Assembly (NCBI RefSeq): GCF_001613505.1
Contig: NZ_BDCM01000013.1
Location: forward strand, 496,001-560,000
Origin: Nocardia mikamii NBRC 108933
Lineage (GTDB): Bacteria; Actinomycetota; Actinomycetes; Mycobacteriales; Mycobacteriaceae
Length of the DNA stretch: 64,000 nt
Direction of reading: 5' to 3'
Shown: positions 1 through 8,674 of the stretch, piece by piece
How the letters are laid out: each line of letters opens with the position of its first letter
Numbering within the stretch: position 1 is the first letter of the stretch
Notes under the pieces: model-generated
Database searches by the model: none
Seen by the model: only the letters and a program-made list of their open reading frames with translations
Told to the model about the DNA's origin: nothing
Program-made: the position numbers and the translations under genes

Positions 1-1
1 C

Positions 2-610
2 GAGGACGCCCAGACGTTCTACTCCGATATCAAGCGCCGGGCCCGCGACTTCGGCCGCGACCCCGAGCATGTGAAGATCCTGCCGGGGATCAGCCCGTTC
101 ATCGCCGATACCGAGGCGCGGGCGAAACAGCTGCAACGCGAATTCAACGAGCTGACCGTGCCCGAATACGGTCTCGGCCAGCTGGAAAGCCTCGCGGGGG
201 AATCGCTGCGGAATCTCGCGCTCGACGAACCGGTGCCCGCCGCGTTGTTCGCCGACGCGGGCGATGTCACCGACAACGCGGCCAGCCGCCGGCAGGTGAT
301 CGCGGGCATCGTCACCCGCGAGCAACCCACACTGCGCGGACTGCTGCACCGGCTCGCGGGCGCGCGCGGGCACCGGGTCTTCGCGGGTACGCCCGAACAG
401 GTCGCCGACACCATCGAGGACTGGTTCCGCCACGGCGCCGCCGACGGATTCAACGTCATGCCGCCCTACTATCCGGGCGGACTCGAGGTGTTCACCAGCA
501 CCGTCGTGCCCATTCTGCGCAGCCGCGGGCTGTTTCGCACCGAATACACCGGCACCACGCTGCGTGACCACTTCGGATTGCCGCGACCCGGGTCGGCCGC
601 GGCGAACTGA
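2..610 (+). CDS. LLM-class flavin-dependent monooxygenase, C-terminal part (partial)
   Basis: The reading frame is open from the first bases of the window to the TGA at 608-610 and gives 202 residues; the N-terminal half lies outside. The visible part resembles the C-terminal half of the NtaA/SnaA/DszA group of reduced-flavin-dependent monooxygenases. It has the typical KILPGISPFIADTEARA strand-helix, a late VFAGTPEQVADTIEDWF segment and the ending TLRDHFGLPRP. Such enzymes are cytoplasmic two-component monooxygenases that take FMNH2 from a separate reductase. The substrate cannot be read from the sequence. The methionine at 71 is internal, because coding similarity continues upstream of it to the window edge. 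Confidence 0.85.
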   Translation, partial: EDAQTFYSDIKRRARDFGRDPEHVKILPGISPFIADTEARAKQLQREFNELTVPEYGLGQLESLAGESLRNLALDEPVPAALFADAGDVTDNAASRRQVIAGIVTREQPTLRGLLHRLAGARGHRVFAGTPEQVADTIEDWFRHGAADGFNVMPPYYPGGLEVFTSTVVPILRSRGLFRTEYTGTTLRDHFGLPRPGSAAAN

Positions 611-638
611 TGCCGGAATTGTTCCGCCGCATCACTTT

Positions 639-2015
639 TCAGCGGGCGGGGCATTCATTCGGGGCGGGGAGACCGCGCAGTCGCTGATCGAGCCAGTCGA
701 TCGCACCCGGGAAACCGGCCATCAGGGTGATCGAATGCTCTCCCAGTACGCTGCGGAACACGGCGGGCACGCCGCGAGCGCACTGCGCGCGGAACAGATC
801 GGTCGACTCGACCTCGGGAATCCAGATGTCGAGCAGGCCGTGGTAGATGTACAGCGGCGCGGCGGAGGTGCGGTCGCGCAGATCGGTGGCGGCGAACAGC
901 GCGCGGGCCGCGTCGGTGTCGAGCGGATGGGCGGTGTCGGTCGCCAGCTCGATCGGCACGCCGGTCACGCCCAGCGGCCCGTTGCTGTCGCCGCAGGTGT
1001 CCTTCACCGGGGAGGTGGCCAGCCACTCCCCCAGATGGTTCAGCTGGTCCAGCAGTTCCGGGTGTTCCCGGGCGAAGGCCAGCGCGACGACCATCAGGAT
1101 TCCCGACGCGATATTTCCGTTGAAATGACGGGCCACCTCGCTGTAGTCGGTGGCCAGACCACCCACCGACACCCCGACGATCGACCCCGCCAGTTCCGGC
1201 GCGTACTCGCCGAGCAGCATATCCGCCGCATAGGCCGCGATCGCACCGCCGGAGTAGCCGCCGATCGCGAACTTGCTGTCTCCCAACGTCTTCGGTTCGA
1301 CCGTGCGCACCGCGCGCATCGCGTCGAGGATCACATGCCCGGCGACATGCGGTTCGGCATAGGCCATCCACGGGCCCTCGTGGTCGGGTACGAGAACTCC
1401 GTACCCGCGTGAGAGCGCCCACCATGTGGTCGGCGGGAAGAGATCACCCGCGCTGAATTTGGGATGCAGTCCGTGCGCCATCGCATAACCGGGGGTGCAG
1501 CGCAGGCCCAGGGAATTGATCGGGATGGCATTGACCAGCATCGGCCGCTGTCCGGGACCGGTCCAGTTCGCGGCGGGAATCAGCAGCGTCGCCGTGCCGA
1601 ACGAGGGCGCACCGGTCGCGCCCGTGGAGCGGAATTTCAGCAGCAGCGCGCGGGCGATCGGCACCACCGCCAGCGGCGCGGCCGTGGCCGTCACATCGCG
1701 CACCTCGATCGGATCGCCGGGACGCATGGCATCGAGTCCGGCCGGCCATTGATCGAACAGCGGATCACCGGCCGGCGGCGACAACACCGACCGCCACAGC
1801 GCGGCGAGCTCGGGCCGCAGTTGTGCGTTGGGCGGCGACGGCGCGGGTGGCAGGTTCGGCGCCGGGATCGTCCGATCGATCCATTGCTGCCATTCGGTCG
1901 AGTCCGTGGGCGCCGGGCCGTTGTCCGCACGACCGAGCGGTGGGCGAACCGTCATCGACGCCAGCAGGGCGCATGCCGCGAGCACGACGATCAGCAGCGT
2001 CCTGGCTCGTTTCAC
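639..2015 (-). CDS. Secretory lipase family protein (LIP, alpha/beta hydrolase)
   Basis: A protein of 458 residues. I start it at GTG 2015 because GGAGG lies five bases upstream and the next residues form a signal peptide (KRAR, a hydrophobic run LLIVVLAACALLA, then a small-residue cleavage region). The frame is open further upstream, but that stretch reads as arginine-rich noise. The body matches secretory lipases: nucleophile elbow G-Y-S-G-G near residue 243, an acidic residue in LLDIW, and a late His in GEHSI. It probably hydrolyses lipid esters outside the cell or in the envelope. Its start overlaps the stop of the small upstream gene as GTGA, so the two are translationally coupled. Confidence 0.85.
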   Translation of the reverse strand: MKRARTLLIVVLAACALLASMTVRPPLGRADNGPAPTDSTEWQQWIDRTIPAPNLPPAPSPPNAQLRPELAALWRSVLSPPAGDPLFDQWPAGLDAMRPGDPIEVRDVTATAAPLAVVPIARALLLKFRSTGATGAPSFGTATLLIPAANWTGPGQRPMLVNAIPINSLGLRCTPGYAMAHGLHPKFSAGDLFPPTTWWALSRGYGVLVPDHEGPWMAYAEPHVAGHVILDAMRAVRTVEPKTLGDSKFAIGGYSGGAIAAYAADMLLGEYAPELAGSIVGVSVGGLATDYSEVARHFNGNIASGILMVVALAFAREHPELLDQLNHLGEWLATSPVKDTCGDSNGPLGVTGVPIELATDTAHPLDTDAARALFAATDLRDRTSAAPLYIYHGLLDIWIPEVESTDLFRAQCARGVPAVFRSVLGEHSITLMAGFPGAIDWLDQRLRGLPAPNECPAR

Positions 2016-2239
2016 AGCAACCTCCACAACCGATCGACCAGCCCCGTGCCGGGGCGGTAGTGACTGGAGCCGAGATCGGGTTCGAAGCACCCGCCGGGTA
2101 CCACGATATCCCCAGCTGACGGCACCTGCGCGTAACTCACCGCCATGCCGCCGACCGCGTAGGCCACGACGACGCCGGCGGCGAGAACAGCCGCCGGGAG
2201 GAACCGCCGGCGAGATTTGGATGTTACACCGAAAATCAC
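2012..2239 (-). CDS. Small membrane-anchored or secreted protein coupled to the lipase
   Basis: A protein of 75 residues from GTG 2239, with AAAGGGG four bases upstream. Residues 8-35 are a positively charged SKSRRR followed by one hydrophobic segment (LPAAVLAAGVVVAYAVGGMA), a signal peptide or anchor. The remaining 40 residues contain one Cys in VVPGGCFEPD and a Trp near the end. The stop overlaps the lipase start by four bases (GTGA), which argues strongly that it is real and made together with the lipase. I do not recognise a family. A lipase accessory or envelope role is an inference from the coupling only. Confidence 0.6.
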   Translation of the reverse strand: MIFGVTSKSRRRFLPAAVLAAGVVVAYAVGGMAVSYAQVPSAGDIVVPGGCFEPDLGSSHYRPGTGLVDRLWRLL

Positions 2240-2406
2240 TGTGCCCCTTTGTGAATGACTGCCCCGACGCAGGCACACCATACGGTCGGCGGGTACGGCG
2301 GAGAGCCGATCGGGCGGCGGTCGTTCACAACTCACGAAGTCCGAGCGCCGATATGGGTGCGCGGCACAACGGGCCGGCGGGCGAAACGGGCGATTTTCAT
2401 CAGATG

Positions 2407-2436
2407 TGCATGATGCATCTCATATGTATGATGCAA
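2407..2436. promoter_or_regulatory. Direct repeat TGYATGATGCAW, 18-bp pitch, between the lipase operon and the MFS gene
   Basis: TGCATGATGCAT (2407-2418) and TGTATGATGCAA (2425-2436) are the same 12-mer with two differences, one and a half helical turns apart. They lie in the 229-bp gap between divergent genes. TATGAT (2427-2432) could serve as the -10 of the MFS gene. Read on the minus strand, the repeats contain GCATCAT, close to the half-sites of the carotenoid block further on, but the pitch is 18 rather than 11. Probably an operator; the regulator is unknown. Confidence 0.45.
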
Positions 2437-2468
2437 ACTTCGGCCTGGTGATGATCGAGGAGTAGGGC

Positions 2469-4808
2469 GTGGAGAAAGCACATACCGCCGGACGTTCCGG
2501 CGCGATACTGGCGGTGCTGGCATTCGCCGGCATCGTCGTCTCGCTGACGCAGACGGTCGTCGTGCCGTTACTCGGCCAGCTGCCGCAAATCCTGCACACC
2601 AGCCCGGCCAACGCCACCTGGGTGGTCACCGTGAGCCTGCTGGCCTCCGCGGTCACCACACCGGTCTCGGGCCGACTGGGCGACCTCTACGGCAAACGCC
2701 TCGTGCTGCTCGGCTCGACGGTGCCACTGCTGGTCGGATCGGTGATCTGCGCGGTGTCCTCCTCGCTGTGGCCGATGATCGTCGGGCGCGGCCTGCAGGG
2801 GATGAGCGCCGGCATCGTGCCCGTCGGCATCGCCGCACTGCGTGATCTGCTGCCGCGCGAACGCCTCGGATCGGGTATCGCGCTGATCAGCTCCTCGCTC
2901 GGTATCGGCGGGGCGCTGGGCCTGCCGATGGCGGCCGCGGTCATCCAGTACTCCGACTGGCGGGTGCTGTTCTGGACGATGGCCGCGCTCGCGGCGGTGA
3001 TCGGCGTGCTGATCTTCACCCTGATTCCCGCCACCCCGCCGACTTCCGCCGCCACCGGACGGTTCGACGTGCTCGGCGCCCTCGGCCTCGGGGTGGGCCT
3101 GGTGTGCCTGCTGCTCGCGGTGTCCAAGGGGTCGAGCTGGGGCTGGGGCAGCGGCCTGACCATCGGCCTGTTCGTCGCCGCCGTCGTCGTCCTGCTCCTG
3201 TGGGGATGGTGGGAACTGGCCGCCCGCAACCCTCTCGTCGATCTCCGCGTCACCGCGCGACCTCAGGTACTGCTGACCAACGCGTCCTCGATGGTCGTCG
3301 GCATGGCGATGTACGCCCAGTCGCTGGTGGTGCCGCAGCTGTTGCAGCTGCCGAAGGCCACCGGTTACGGACTCGGGCAATCGATGATGGCCATGGGTCT
3401 GTGGATGGCACCGGCCGGGCTCATGATGATGCTGGTCTCCCCCGTCGGCGCCACACTCTCCGCCCGCAGCGGACCCAAGATCACCCTGATCGTCGGCTGC
3501 GTCATCATCGCCGCCGGATACGGATCCTCGATGGCGCTGATGGGCAGCACCTGGGGCCTGCTGATCGTGACACTGATCATCAACACCGGCGTGGGATTCG
3601 CCTACGGCGCCATGCCGGCCCTGGTGATGGCCGCGGTGCCGCAGTCGGAAACCGCCGCCGCCAACAGCTTCAACACGCTGGTCCGCGCGATCGGCACCTC
3701 CGTCGCGGCCGCCGTCGTCGGCGCGGTGCTGGCGCAGATGACGATCTCGCTCGGCGGGCATGCCGTGGCCAGCGAGAACGGATTCCGCGTGTCGCTGCTG
3801 ATCGGATGTGGTGTGGCCGTGGCCGGCGCACTGGTGGCGACCTTCATTCCGGGGCATCGGTCGGCCGCGATCGCCGCGACCGCCGCGGTGGACATGGATG
3901 CCGAGCACAGCTCGCACTCCACGGAACATACCGTCGCGTCGGCGCCGGATACGGTGCAGCGCAACGGTATCGCGCAGACGCTGCGCCGGCCCACTGGGTC
4001 CGGACCGGTCGCCTTCGGTCGCGTCCACGACTCCCGCGGTGCGGCGCTGCCGAATGCGGTGCTGACTCTGATCTCGATGTCGGGCCGCCAGATCGGCCGG
4101 TCGCTGACGGATGCCGAGGGCTACTTCGAACTCGCCGCTCCCGAACCCGGCTCGTACGTGCTGATCGCCTCGATCGACGGGCGCCGCCCGGACGCGTCCA
4201 CGGTGCACCTCGCGCACCATCCGGTGCCCTGCGATGTCGTGCTCACCGCGATGGCCGGACTGGCCGGCACCGTGTCGCGCGGCGACGACGGCACCGCCAT
4301 CGCGGGCGCGCGGGTGTCGGCCCTCGACGCACGCGGTGAGGTGCTCTCCTCCGCGGCCACCACCGACGACGGCGCGTTCGGCCTCGCCGAATTGCCCGAA
4401 GGCGACTTCACGATCGCGGTGAGCGCCAACGGCTTTCACCCGACCGCCCTTCCGGTGCGAGCAGGTGGCAGCGACACACCGCGCCTCGACGTGACGCTGC
4501 GGCCTTGCGCCCGCCTGCACGGCGTGGTGCGCGGACGCGACGGCCGTCCCCTGCCCGACGCCCTGGTCACTCTCACCGACTGGGACGGCACCGTCGTCGA
4601 CACCATGGTCACCGGCCCCGACGGCGCCTACACCTTCGCCGACCTGCACGACGGCACCTACACGGTGGTGGCGAGCGGTTACGCACCGGTGCACACCCCG
4701 GTGGTGGTCGGCGCCGCGGCCGAAGAGCTCAATGTGCAACTGGGACACGATAATTCGAGTGACTTCGATGCCGCCGAGCAACTCACGGCCAGGTATTCGG
4801 CCGACTAG
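2469..4808 (+). CDS. MFS drug-exporter-like transporter fused to three carboxypeptidase-regulatory-like domains
   Basis: A protein of 779 residues from GTG 2469, preceded by GAGGAG. Residues 1 to about 470 are a DHA2-type major facilitator with about 14 membrane segments and a motif-A-like GRLGDLYGKR near residue 70. After a hydrophilic linker (about 470-510) come three consecutive beta-sandwich repeats of CarboxypepD_reg/Cna-B type, each about 85 residues. Each shows the G-x-V-x-D...G...LPNAxVTL...TDAEGYFELA...PGSYVL pattern, starting near residues 512, 597 and 682. Ordinary DHA2 transporters end after the membrane part (about 470-520 residues). The tail is soluble; its side of the membrane should be checked. 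Substrate unknown; efflux is inferred from the family. Confidence 0.85.
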   Translation: MEKAHTAGRSGAILAVLAFAGIVVSLTQTVVVPLLGQLPQILHTSPANATWVVTVSLLASAVTTPVSGRLGDLYGKRLVLLGSTVPLLVGSVICAVSSSLWPMIVGRGLQGMSAGIVPVGIAALRDLLPRERLGSGIALISSSLGIGGALGLPMAAAVIQYSDWRVLFWTMAALAAVIGVLIFTLIPATPPTSAATGRFDVLGALGLGVGLVCLLLAVSKGSSWGWGSGLTIGLFVAAVVVLLLWGWWELAARNPLVDLRVTARPQVLLTNASSMVVGMAMYAQSLVVPQLLQLPKATGYGLGQSMMAMGLWMAPAGLMMMLVSPVGATLSARSGPKITLIVGCVIIAAGYGSSMALMGSTWGLLIVTLIINTGVGFAYGAMPALVMAAVPQSETAAANSFNTLVRAIGTSVAAAVVGAVLAQMTISLGGHAVASENGFRVSLLIGCGVAVAGALVATFIPGHRSAAIAATAAVDMDAEHSSHSTEHTVASAPDTVQRNGIAQTLRRPTGSGPVAFGRVHDSRGAALPNAVLTLISMSGRQIGRSLTDAEGYFELAAPEPGSYVLIASIDGRRPDASTVHLAHHPVPCDVVLTAMAGLAGTVSRGDDGTAIAGARVSALDARGEVLSSAATTDDGAFGLAELPEGDFTIAVSANGFHPTALPVRAGGSDTPRLDVTLRPCARLHGVVRGRDGRPLPDALVTLTDWDGTVVDTMVTGPDGAYTFADLHDGTYTVVASGYAPVHTPVVVGAAAEELNVQLGHDNSSDFDAAEQLTARYSAD

Positions 4809-5006
4809 CAGTGGTCTCGGGGCGCCGGGCCGACGCCGGCGGGGTTGCACCGACTCTCCCGCGCGCTCACCGGGGACGGGGCCCCGGTCCGCTGAGACCG
4901 ATCGCCGGCGGCCTCGACAGGCGTAGGGTCGGGTCATGTGCATCACGCACTCATCCACGGGTGCCGGTCGCCGGGCAGGCTCAGGTGTCGAGGTGTCGGC
5001 ACGCGG

Positions 5007-5786
5007 ATGCGACCGGCCGTGAATTCCGTTCCCCCCATTCGGTGGCAGCCGACCGACATCGATCGCTGTGTGGTGCTCGAACCCGATCTCACCCTCGATG
5101 CGGGGACTTATCGCCAATTCAGCGATGACCTGGTCAAATTCGCGGCCGGCCAACCTCGGGCCGTCATCGTGCGCGTCGACGGCATGACCATCGCGTCCGA
5201 GCCCGCACTCACCGCGTTCACCACTGCCTGGCTGCGCACACTGAACTGGCCGTGCGTGCCGTTCCTGCTGGTCACCGAGGACGCGGAGCTACGACGCCGG
5301 CTGGGGCGCAGCGCCGTCCACCGGTTTCTGGCGGTGCAACCGACTGTCGCCGCCGCTGTCGCCGCGGCGGCCGAGCCACCGCCCCGCCGGCGGACCGACT
5401 TGACGGTGGCGCTCTCCCCGGTCACCGGGCATCGAGTGCGCCGAATGATCGACGACGTCTGTGCCGAATGGGGCATCGGTGACATCAGCGAGGTAGCCCA
5501 GATCATCGCGACCGAATTCGTCGACAACGCCGACCTGCACGGCCTGTTCACCGGGGTTCCCGATATCGACGTACGGCTGGAATTTCGCGACGACCTGCTC
5601 ACCATCGCGATCGCGGATCCGGACCCGCACGAGGCCGTCCTGATGGAATCGGTGCCGGGCGCCGACGGGCACCGGATGCACGGCCTGCACATCGTGGCCG
5701 CATTGGCCTCGGCCTGGGGGTGCGTCCGGCGGTGGCCGACCGGCAAGGTCGTGTGGGCGACGCTGGCGACGGCCCGCGCCGAATAG
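5007..5786 (+). CDS. STAS domain and HATPase domain fusion (anti-sigma-factor-network protein)
   Basis: A protein of 259 residues from ATG 5007; an in-frame GTG at 4938 would add 23 residues, and no clear ribosome site decides. The first half (about 10-125) looks like a STAS domain of the anti-anti-sigma type (DGMTIASEPALTAFTTAWLR). The second half (about 130-255) resembles the SpoIIAB/RsbW-like ATPase fold. It has an N-box-like TEFVDNADLHG and a weak glycine box GADGHRMHGLHIVAALASAWG-like stretch that lacks the usual D-x-G-x-G. ATP binding may therefore be reduced. It probably acts in partner switching for an alternative sigma factor. No sigma gene lies beside it. Confidence 0.65.
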   Translation: MRPAVNSVPPIRWQPTDIDRCVVLEPDLTLDAGTYRQFSDDLVKFAAGQPRAVIVRVDGMTIASEPALTAFTTAWLRTLNWPCVPFLLVTEDAELRRRLGRSAVHRFLAVQPTVAAAVAAAAEPPPRRRTDLTVALSPVTGHRVRRMIDDVCAEWGIGDISEVAQIIATEFVDNADLHGLFTGVPDIDVRLEFRDDLLTIAIADPDPHEAVLMESVPGADGHRMHGLHIVAALASAWGCVRRWPTGKVVWATLATARAE

Positions 5787-6080
5787 CCGGCCGACAGCCC
5801 GGGCATATCTCGGCACCGTGCGGGTAGGGCGTCCACATCGGTTCCGGCGCGGCGATCCCGATTCCACCCGGTTCATCACCGACGCCTAGGAGGCCTTCGA
5901 TCTGCGCCGGACCGGCTGGCTGAAAACCGTGGTGCCGATGTAGATCTCTCGGTCCGATCGCCTCCGACCGCCCCGCGCCGGCGCGAAGCGCGGGTGGCTA
6001 ATGTACGGACGGCTCGTGAGAACCCTCGGTTCACCGACCGAGAGGGCACGGGCGATATCAGACATCGAGAAAGAAGAATC

Positions 6081-6593
6081 ATGCGTCACGTCATTCGCGC
6101 AGCCGCGATCGCGGTTCTCGCCACATCCGCCACGGTCGGCATCGCCGCTCCGGCCTTCGCCGAGTCTGGGTCGCCCGCGACCGCCACGGTCGCGGGCGAG
6201 CAGGGCACACCGGCCGATCCGGCCGCCCCCGCCGGTACACCGGTCGACCCGACCACCGAGTATCTGAACGCATTCGACACCATCGCCGGTGCGTGGGCCG
6301 ACGACTCGACGGTCGGTCAGGTCGTGGGCACGGCAGCCGGCCTGGCCGTCGGCTGTCCCCTCGGCGCGATCACCGGTGGCACGCTGACCATTCCGGTGCC
6401 GGTGCTGACACCGATCGGCGTCGTGGGCGGATGCATTCTCGGCGCGGGCACACTCGGATTCCTCGGTGGTATGGCCGGCGGCATCGTCACCGGCGGGCCG
6501 AGCTTGGCGAACGCGGTGGGCGACCAGTACAACTCGCTACATTCGAAAGGCCTGATCGCACAGTCGATGCCGGCCGACGGCAACGCACGGTAA
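6081..6593 (+). CDS. Secreted glycine-rich hydrophobic protein, paralogue 1
   Basis: A protein of 170 residues from ATG 6081, preceded by the purine-rich AAGAAG. It has a clear signal peptide ending AAPAFA at about residue 27, a Pro/Thr-rich linker, then a hydrophobic glycine-rich core. The core reads VGTAAGLAVGCPLGAITGG, continues through PVPVLTPIGVVGGC and ends in GGMAGGIVTGG. Two Cys residues in the core could pair. The core looks like a glycine-zipper hairpin that could insert in or lie on a membrane. The next gene encodes a protein of the same design, so this is a tandem duplication. The 294-bp stretch before it (5787-6080) holds nothing else I can support. Function unknown. Confidence 0.7.
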   Translation: MRHVIRAAAIAVLATSATVGIAAPAFAESGSPATATVAGEQGTPADPAAPAGTPVDPTTEYLNAFDTIAGAWADDSTVGQVVGTAAGLAVGCPLGAITGGTLTIPVPVLTPIGVVGGCILGAGTLGFLGGMAGGIVTGGPSLANAVGDQYNSLHSKGLIAQSMPADGNAR

Positions 6594-6628
6594 TCGACAT
6601 TCACCCACCGATCAGAGCGGACGAATAC

Positions 6629-7369
6629 ATGAAGACCACCACCCGGACCATCGCCGTGTCCACCCTGCTGGCCACCGCCGTCGTCGCGGCGGCCGGGGCT
6701 GCTCAGGGCGAGGCCCTCGCGCCGGCGCCCACTGCCCCCGCCCCCGCCGTCCCCGCACCTGTTGCCCCGCAATCGAATTGGACCGGTACCGATCTGGGTC
6801 CCGGCATCCGCTACCAGGACGACACGACCACCGGCACCGCGGCGCTACAGACTCCGTTGGGCGCGGTGGCAGTGCGCCCCGGACAGTTCGACATTCGCGA
6901 CGGCGCCGGTAGGACACTGCTCGGAACTCCGATCGAGGTTCCCGCGACGGCCGAGTCCAGCTCGCCGGTGACACCCACCCAGACCGTCGCCGGTACCGTG
7001 GAAACCACTGCGGCACAGCCGAATCAGGTCGCCGACACGCAGATGTCGGATCTCAACCAGGCCGTCGCGGCGGCCGGACCGCACATGGGTCTGGCGATGG
7101 CGGTCGGTGGTATGGCCGGGTCGGTGATCGGCGCGGCCATCGGCTGCCCCCTGGGTATCGCCACCGGCGGCACGCTGATCTCCGTCGCCACCGCCGGCAC
7201 CATGACCGTGCCCGCGATGGCCGCGGCCTGCCTGGTCGGCGTGGTCGCGGTGGGTGGCCTCGGTGCGAGTGTCGGCGGAATCGCGGTCGCCATTCCGGTC
7301 GGAATCGCCGCGGGCACACAGAAGTACAACCAGCTGCAGGCCGAACACGCCCAGGGCGTCACGCACTGA
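6629..7369 (+). CDS. Secreted glycine-rich hydrophobic protein, paralogue 2
   Basis: A protein of 246 residues from ATG 6629, 35 bp after the first paralogue and so probably co-transcribed. It has a signal peptide (KTTTRTIAVSTLLATAVVAAAG), a Pro/Ala linker, an extra beta-rich insert of about 60 residues (GPGIRYQDDTTTGTAALQT onward), then the same glycine-rich core. That core includes GCPLGIATGGTL, matching GCPLGAITGGTL of its neighbour, and again two Cys residues. The shared core and order suggest duplication followed by gain or loss of the insert. No recognised family; an envelope location is inferred from the signal peptide. Confidence 0.7.
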   Translation: MKTTTRTIAVSTLLATAVVAAAGAAQGEALAPAPTAPAPAVPAPVAPQSNWTGTDLGPGIRYQDDTTTGTAALQTPLGAVAVRPGQFDIRDGAGRTLLGTPIEVPATAESSSPVTPTQTVAGTVETTAAQPNQVADTQMSDLNQAVAAAGPHMGLAMAVGGMAGSVIGAAIGCPLGIATGGTLISVATAGTMTVPAMAAACLVGVVAVGGLGASVGGIAVAIPVGIAAGTQKYNQLQAEHAQGVTH

Positions 7370-7374
7370 GCCAC

Positions 7375-7414
7375 CGCCGTGCCCGGCTCTCCGCGCAAGC
7401 AGCCGGGCACGGCG
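7375..7414 (+). terminator. Hairpin terminator after the tandem secreted proteins
   Basis: CGCCGTGCCCGGCT (7375-7388) and AGCCGGGCACGGCG (7401-7414) form a perfect 14-bp stem with a 12-nt loop, six bases after the stop of the preceding gene. No T tract follows, which is common in actinobacteria. Confidence 0.75.
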
Positions 7415-7518
7415 CCGGACAGCAGGCGACGGCGTGTCGGCGTGACCGGGAGTGGTGCACGGCGGACAGTGTCCACGACGTCGAGCGGCAGAAGGTCGAG
7501 CGGAAGAAGTAGGCACCG

Positions 7519-8667
7519 ATGAGTTTGTCCACCCTGGCCCTGGTGCTGGCGCTCGGGCTGGCGGGACCGTTGCTGGCGTGGCGCGAAGCCTGGCACATAC
7601 CGGTGATCGTCGGCGAACTGCTGGCCGGAATCATCTGCGGCGTCACCGGATTCGGGCTGCTCGATGCCTCGGATCCGGTGTTCGCCTTCCTGGCCGATAT
7701 GGGTTTCGCACTGGTGATGTTCGTGGCCGGCACTCATGTCCCGATTCGTGATCCGCGGATCCGCTCCGCACTCGGAATCGGCGCCGTGCGCGCCGTACTG
7801 GTCGGTGCGGCCGCGGCCGTCGTCGGCTACCTGCTGGCCGGGTTCTTCGGCACCGGCCACGGCGCGATCTACGCGGTCCTGCTCGCCTCCTCCTCCGCGG
7901 CATTGGTGCTGCCGATCATCGATTCCCAAGGGCTGGGGGGCAGATCGGTGCTGGAGCTCACGGCGCAGGTGGCCATCGCCGATACCGCATCGATCGTCGC
8001 GCTACCGCTGGTGATCGACACGGGCAACGCCGCACGCGCGGCACTGGGAGCGCTGGCGGTGATCGGCACCGCGCTGGTCTTGTTCTTCCTGCTGCGGTGG
8101 CTGGAACGATCCGGTCTGCGCCGGCAGGCGCACCGGGTCTCCGAGCGCCGCAAATTCGCGCTCGAACTGCGGGTCAGTCTGGCCATCGTCTTCGGGATGG
8201 CCGCCCTCGCCACCCGCACGCACGTCTCGATCATGCTGGCCGGGTTCGCGGCCGGACTGGCCGTCGCGGCCGTCGGCGAACCGCGCCGGGTGGCGCGGCA
8301 ATTGTTCGCCGCGACCGACGGATTCCTGGCTCCTCTGTTCTTCGTCTGGCTGGGCGCTCGGCTGAATCTGCGGGAATTCGCCGACCGCCCGCGGCTGATC
8401 CTGCTCGGACTCGCGCTGGGGGCCGGTGCGCTGCTGGTGCATCTGCTCATGCGGATGCTGGGACAGCCGGTCGCCCTCGGCGCGCTGGCCGCCGCTCAGA
8501 TCGGTGTGCCGGTCGCGGCCGTCACCGTCGGCACCCAGCTGCACGTGCTGGTTCCGGCCGAGGCGGCGGCGATGATGCTGGGTGCGCTGGTGACGATCGT
8601 CGCGGCGGCGGCTGCTGCCGCGCTCGCGGCGCGACGGCCGCCGGTGGCGGATCCGGTCGCGCCGTGA
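7519..8667 (+). CDS. Cation:proton antiporter, CPA2/KefB-like membrane domain
   Basis: A protein of 382 residues from ATG 7519. It is almost wholly hydrophobic, with about 11-12 membrane segments, and matches the Na+/H+ exchanger (CPA2) fold: an early GELLAGIICGVTGFGLL segment, and a middle part with conserved small residues and buried acids. The C-terminus ends right after the last helix. There is no cytosolic TrkA-N domain, unlike full KefB/KefC, so this is the short form. It should exchange Na+ or K+ for protons across the cytoplasmic membrane. It stands alone, with a terminator before it and a convergent gene after. Confidence 0.8.
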   Translation: MSLSTLALVLALGLAGPLLAWREAWHIPVIVGELLAGIICGVTGFGLLDASDPVFAFLADMGFALVMFVAGTHVPIRDPRIRSALGIGAVRAVLVGAAAAVVGYLLAGFFGTGHGAIYAVLLASSSAALVLPIIDSQGLGGRSVLELTAQVAIADTASIVALPLVIDTGNAARAALGALAVIGTALVLFFLLRWLERSGLRRQAHRVSERRKFALELRVSLAIVFGMAALATRTHVSIMLAGFAAGLAVAAVGEPRRVARQLFAATDGFLAPLFFVWLGARLNLREFADRPRLILLGLALGAGALLVHLLMRMLGQPVALGALAAAQIGVPVAAVTVGTQLHVLVPAEAAAMMLGALVTIVAAAAAAALAARRPPVADPVAP

Positions 8668-8674
8668 GCCAGAG

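Noticed and set aside
2016..2276. Upstream extension of the lipase frame to 2276
   Set aside because: The 87 extra residues are Arg-rich noise overlapping the small signal-bearing gene; the GTG at 2015 has a ribosome site and begins a signal peptide.
2568..5153. Long open frame of 861 codons on the minus strand, antisense to the MFS gene
   Set aside because: It is a high-GC shadow: low-complexity Gly/His/Asp/Gln-rich residues with no motif, fully opposite a gene with clear domains.
5787..6080. Plus-strand stretch near 5885-5943 reading EAFDLRRTGWLKTVVPM before a stop
   Set aside because: It looks coding for a moment but has stops just upstream and no start or family; too short to call a remnant.
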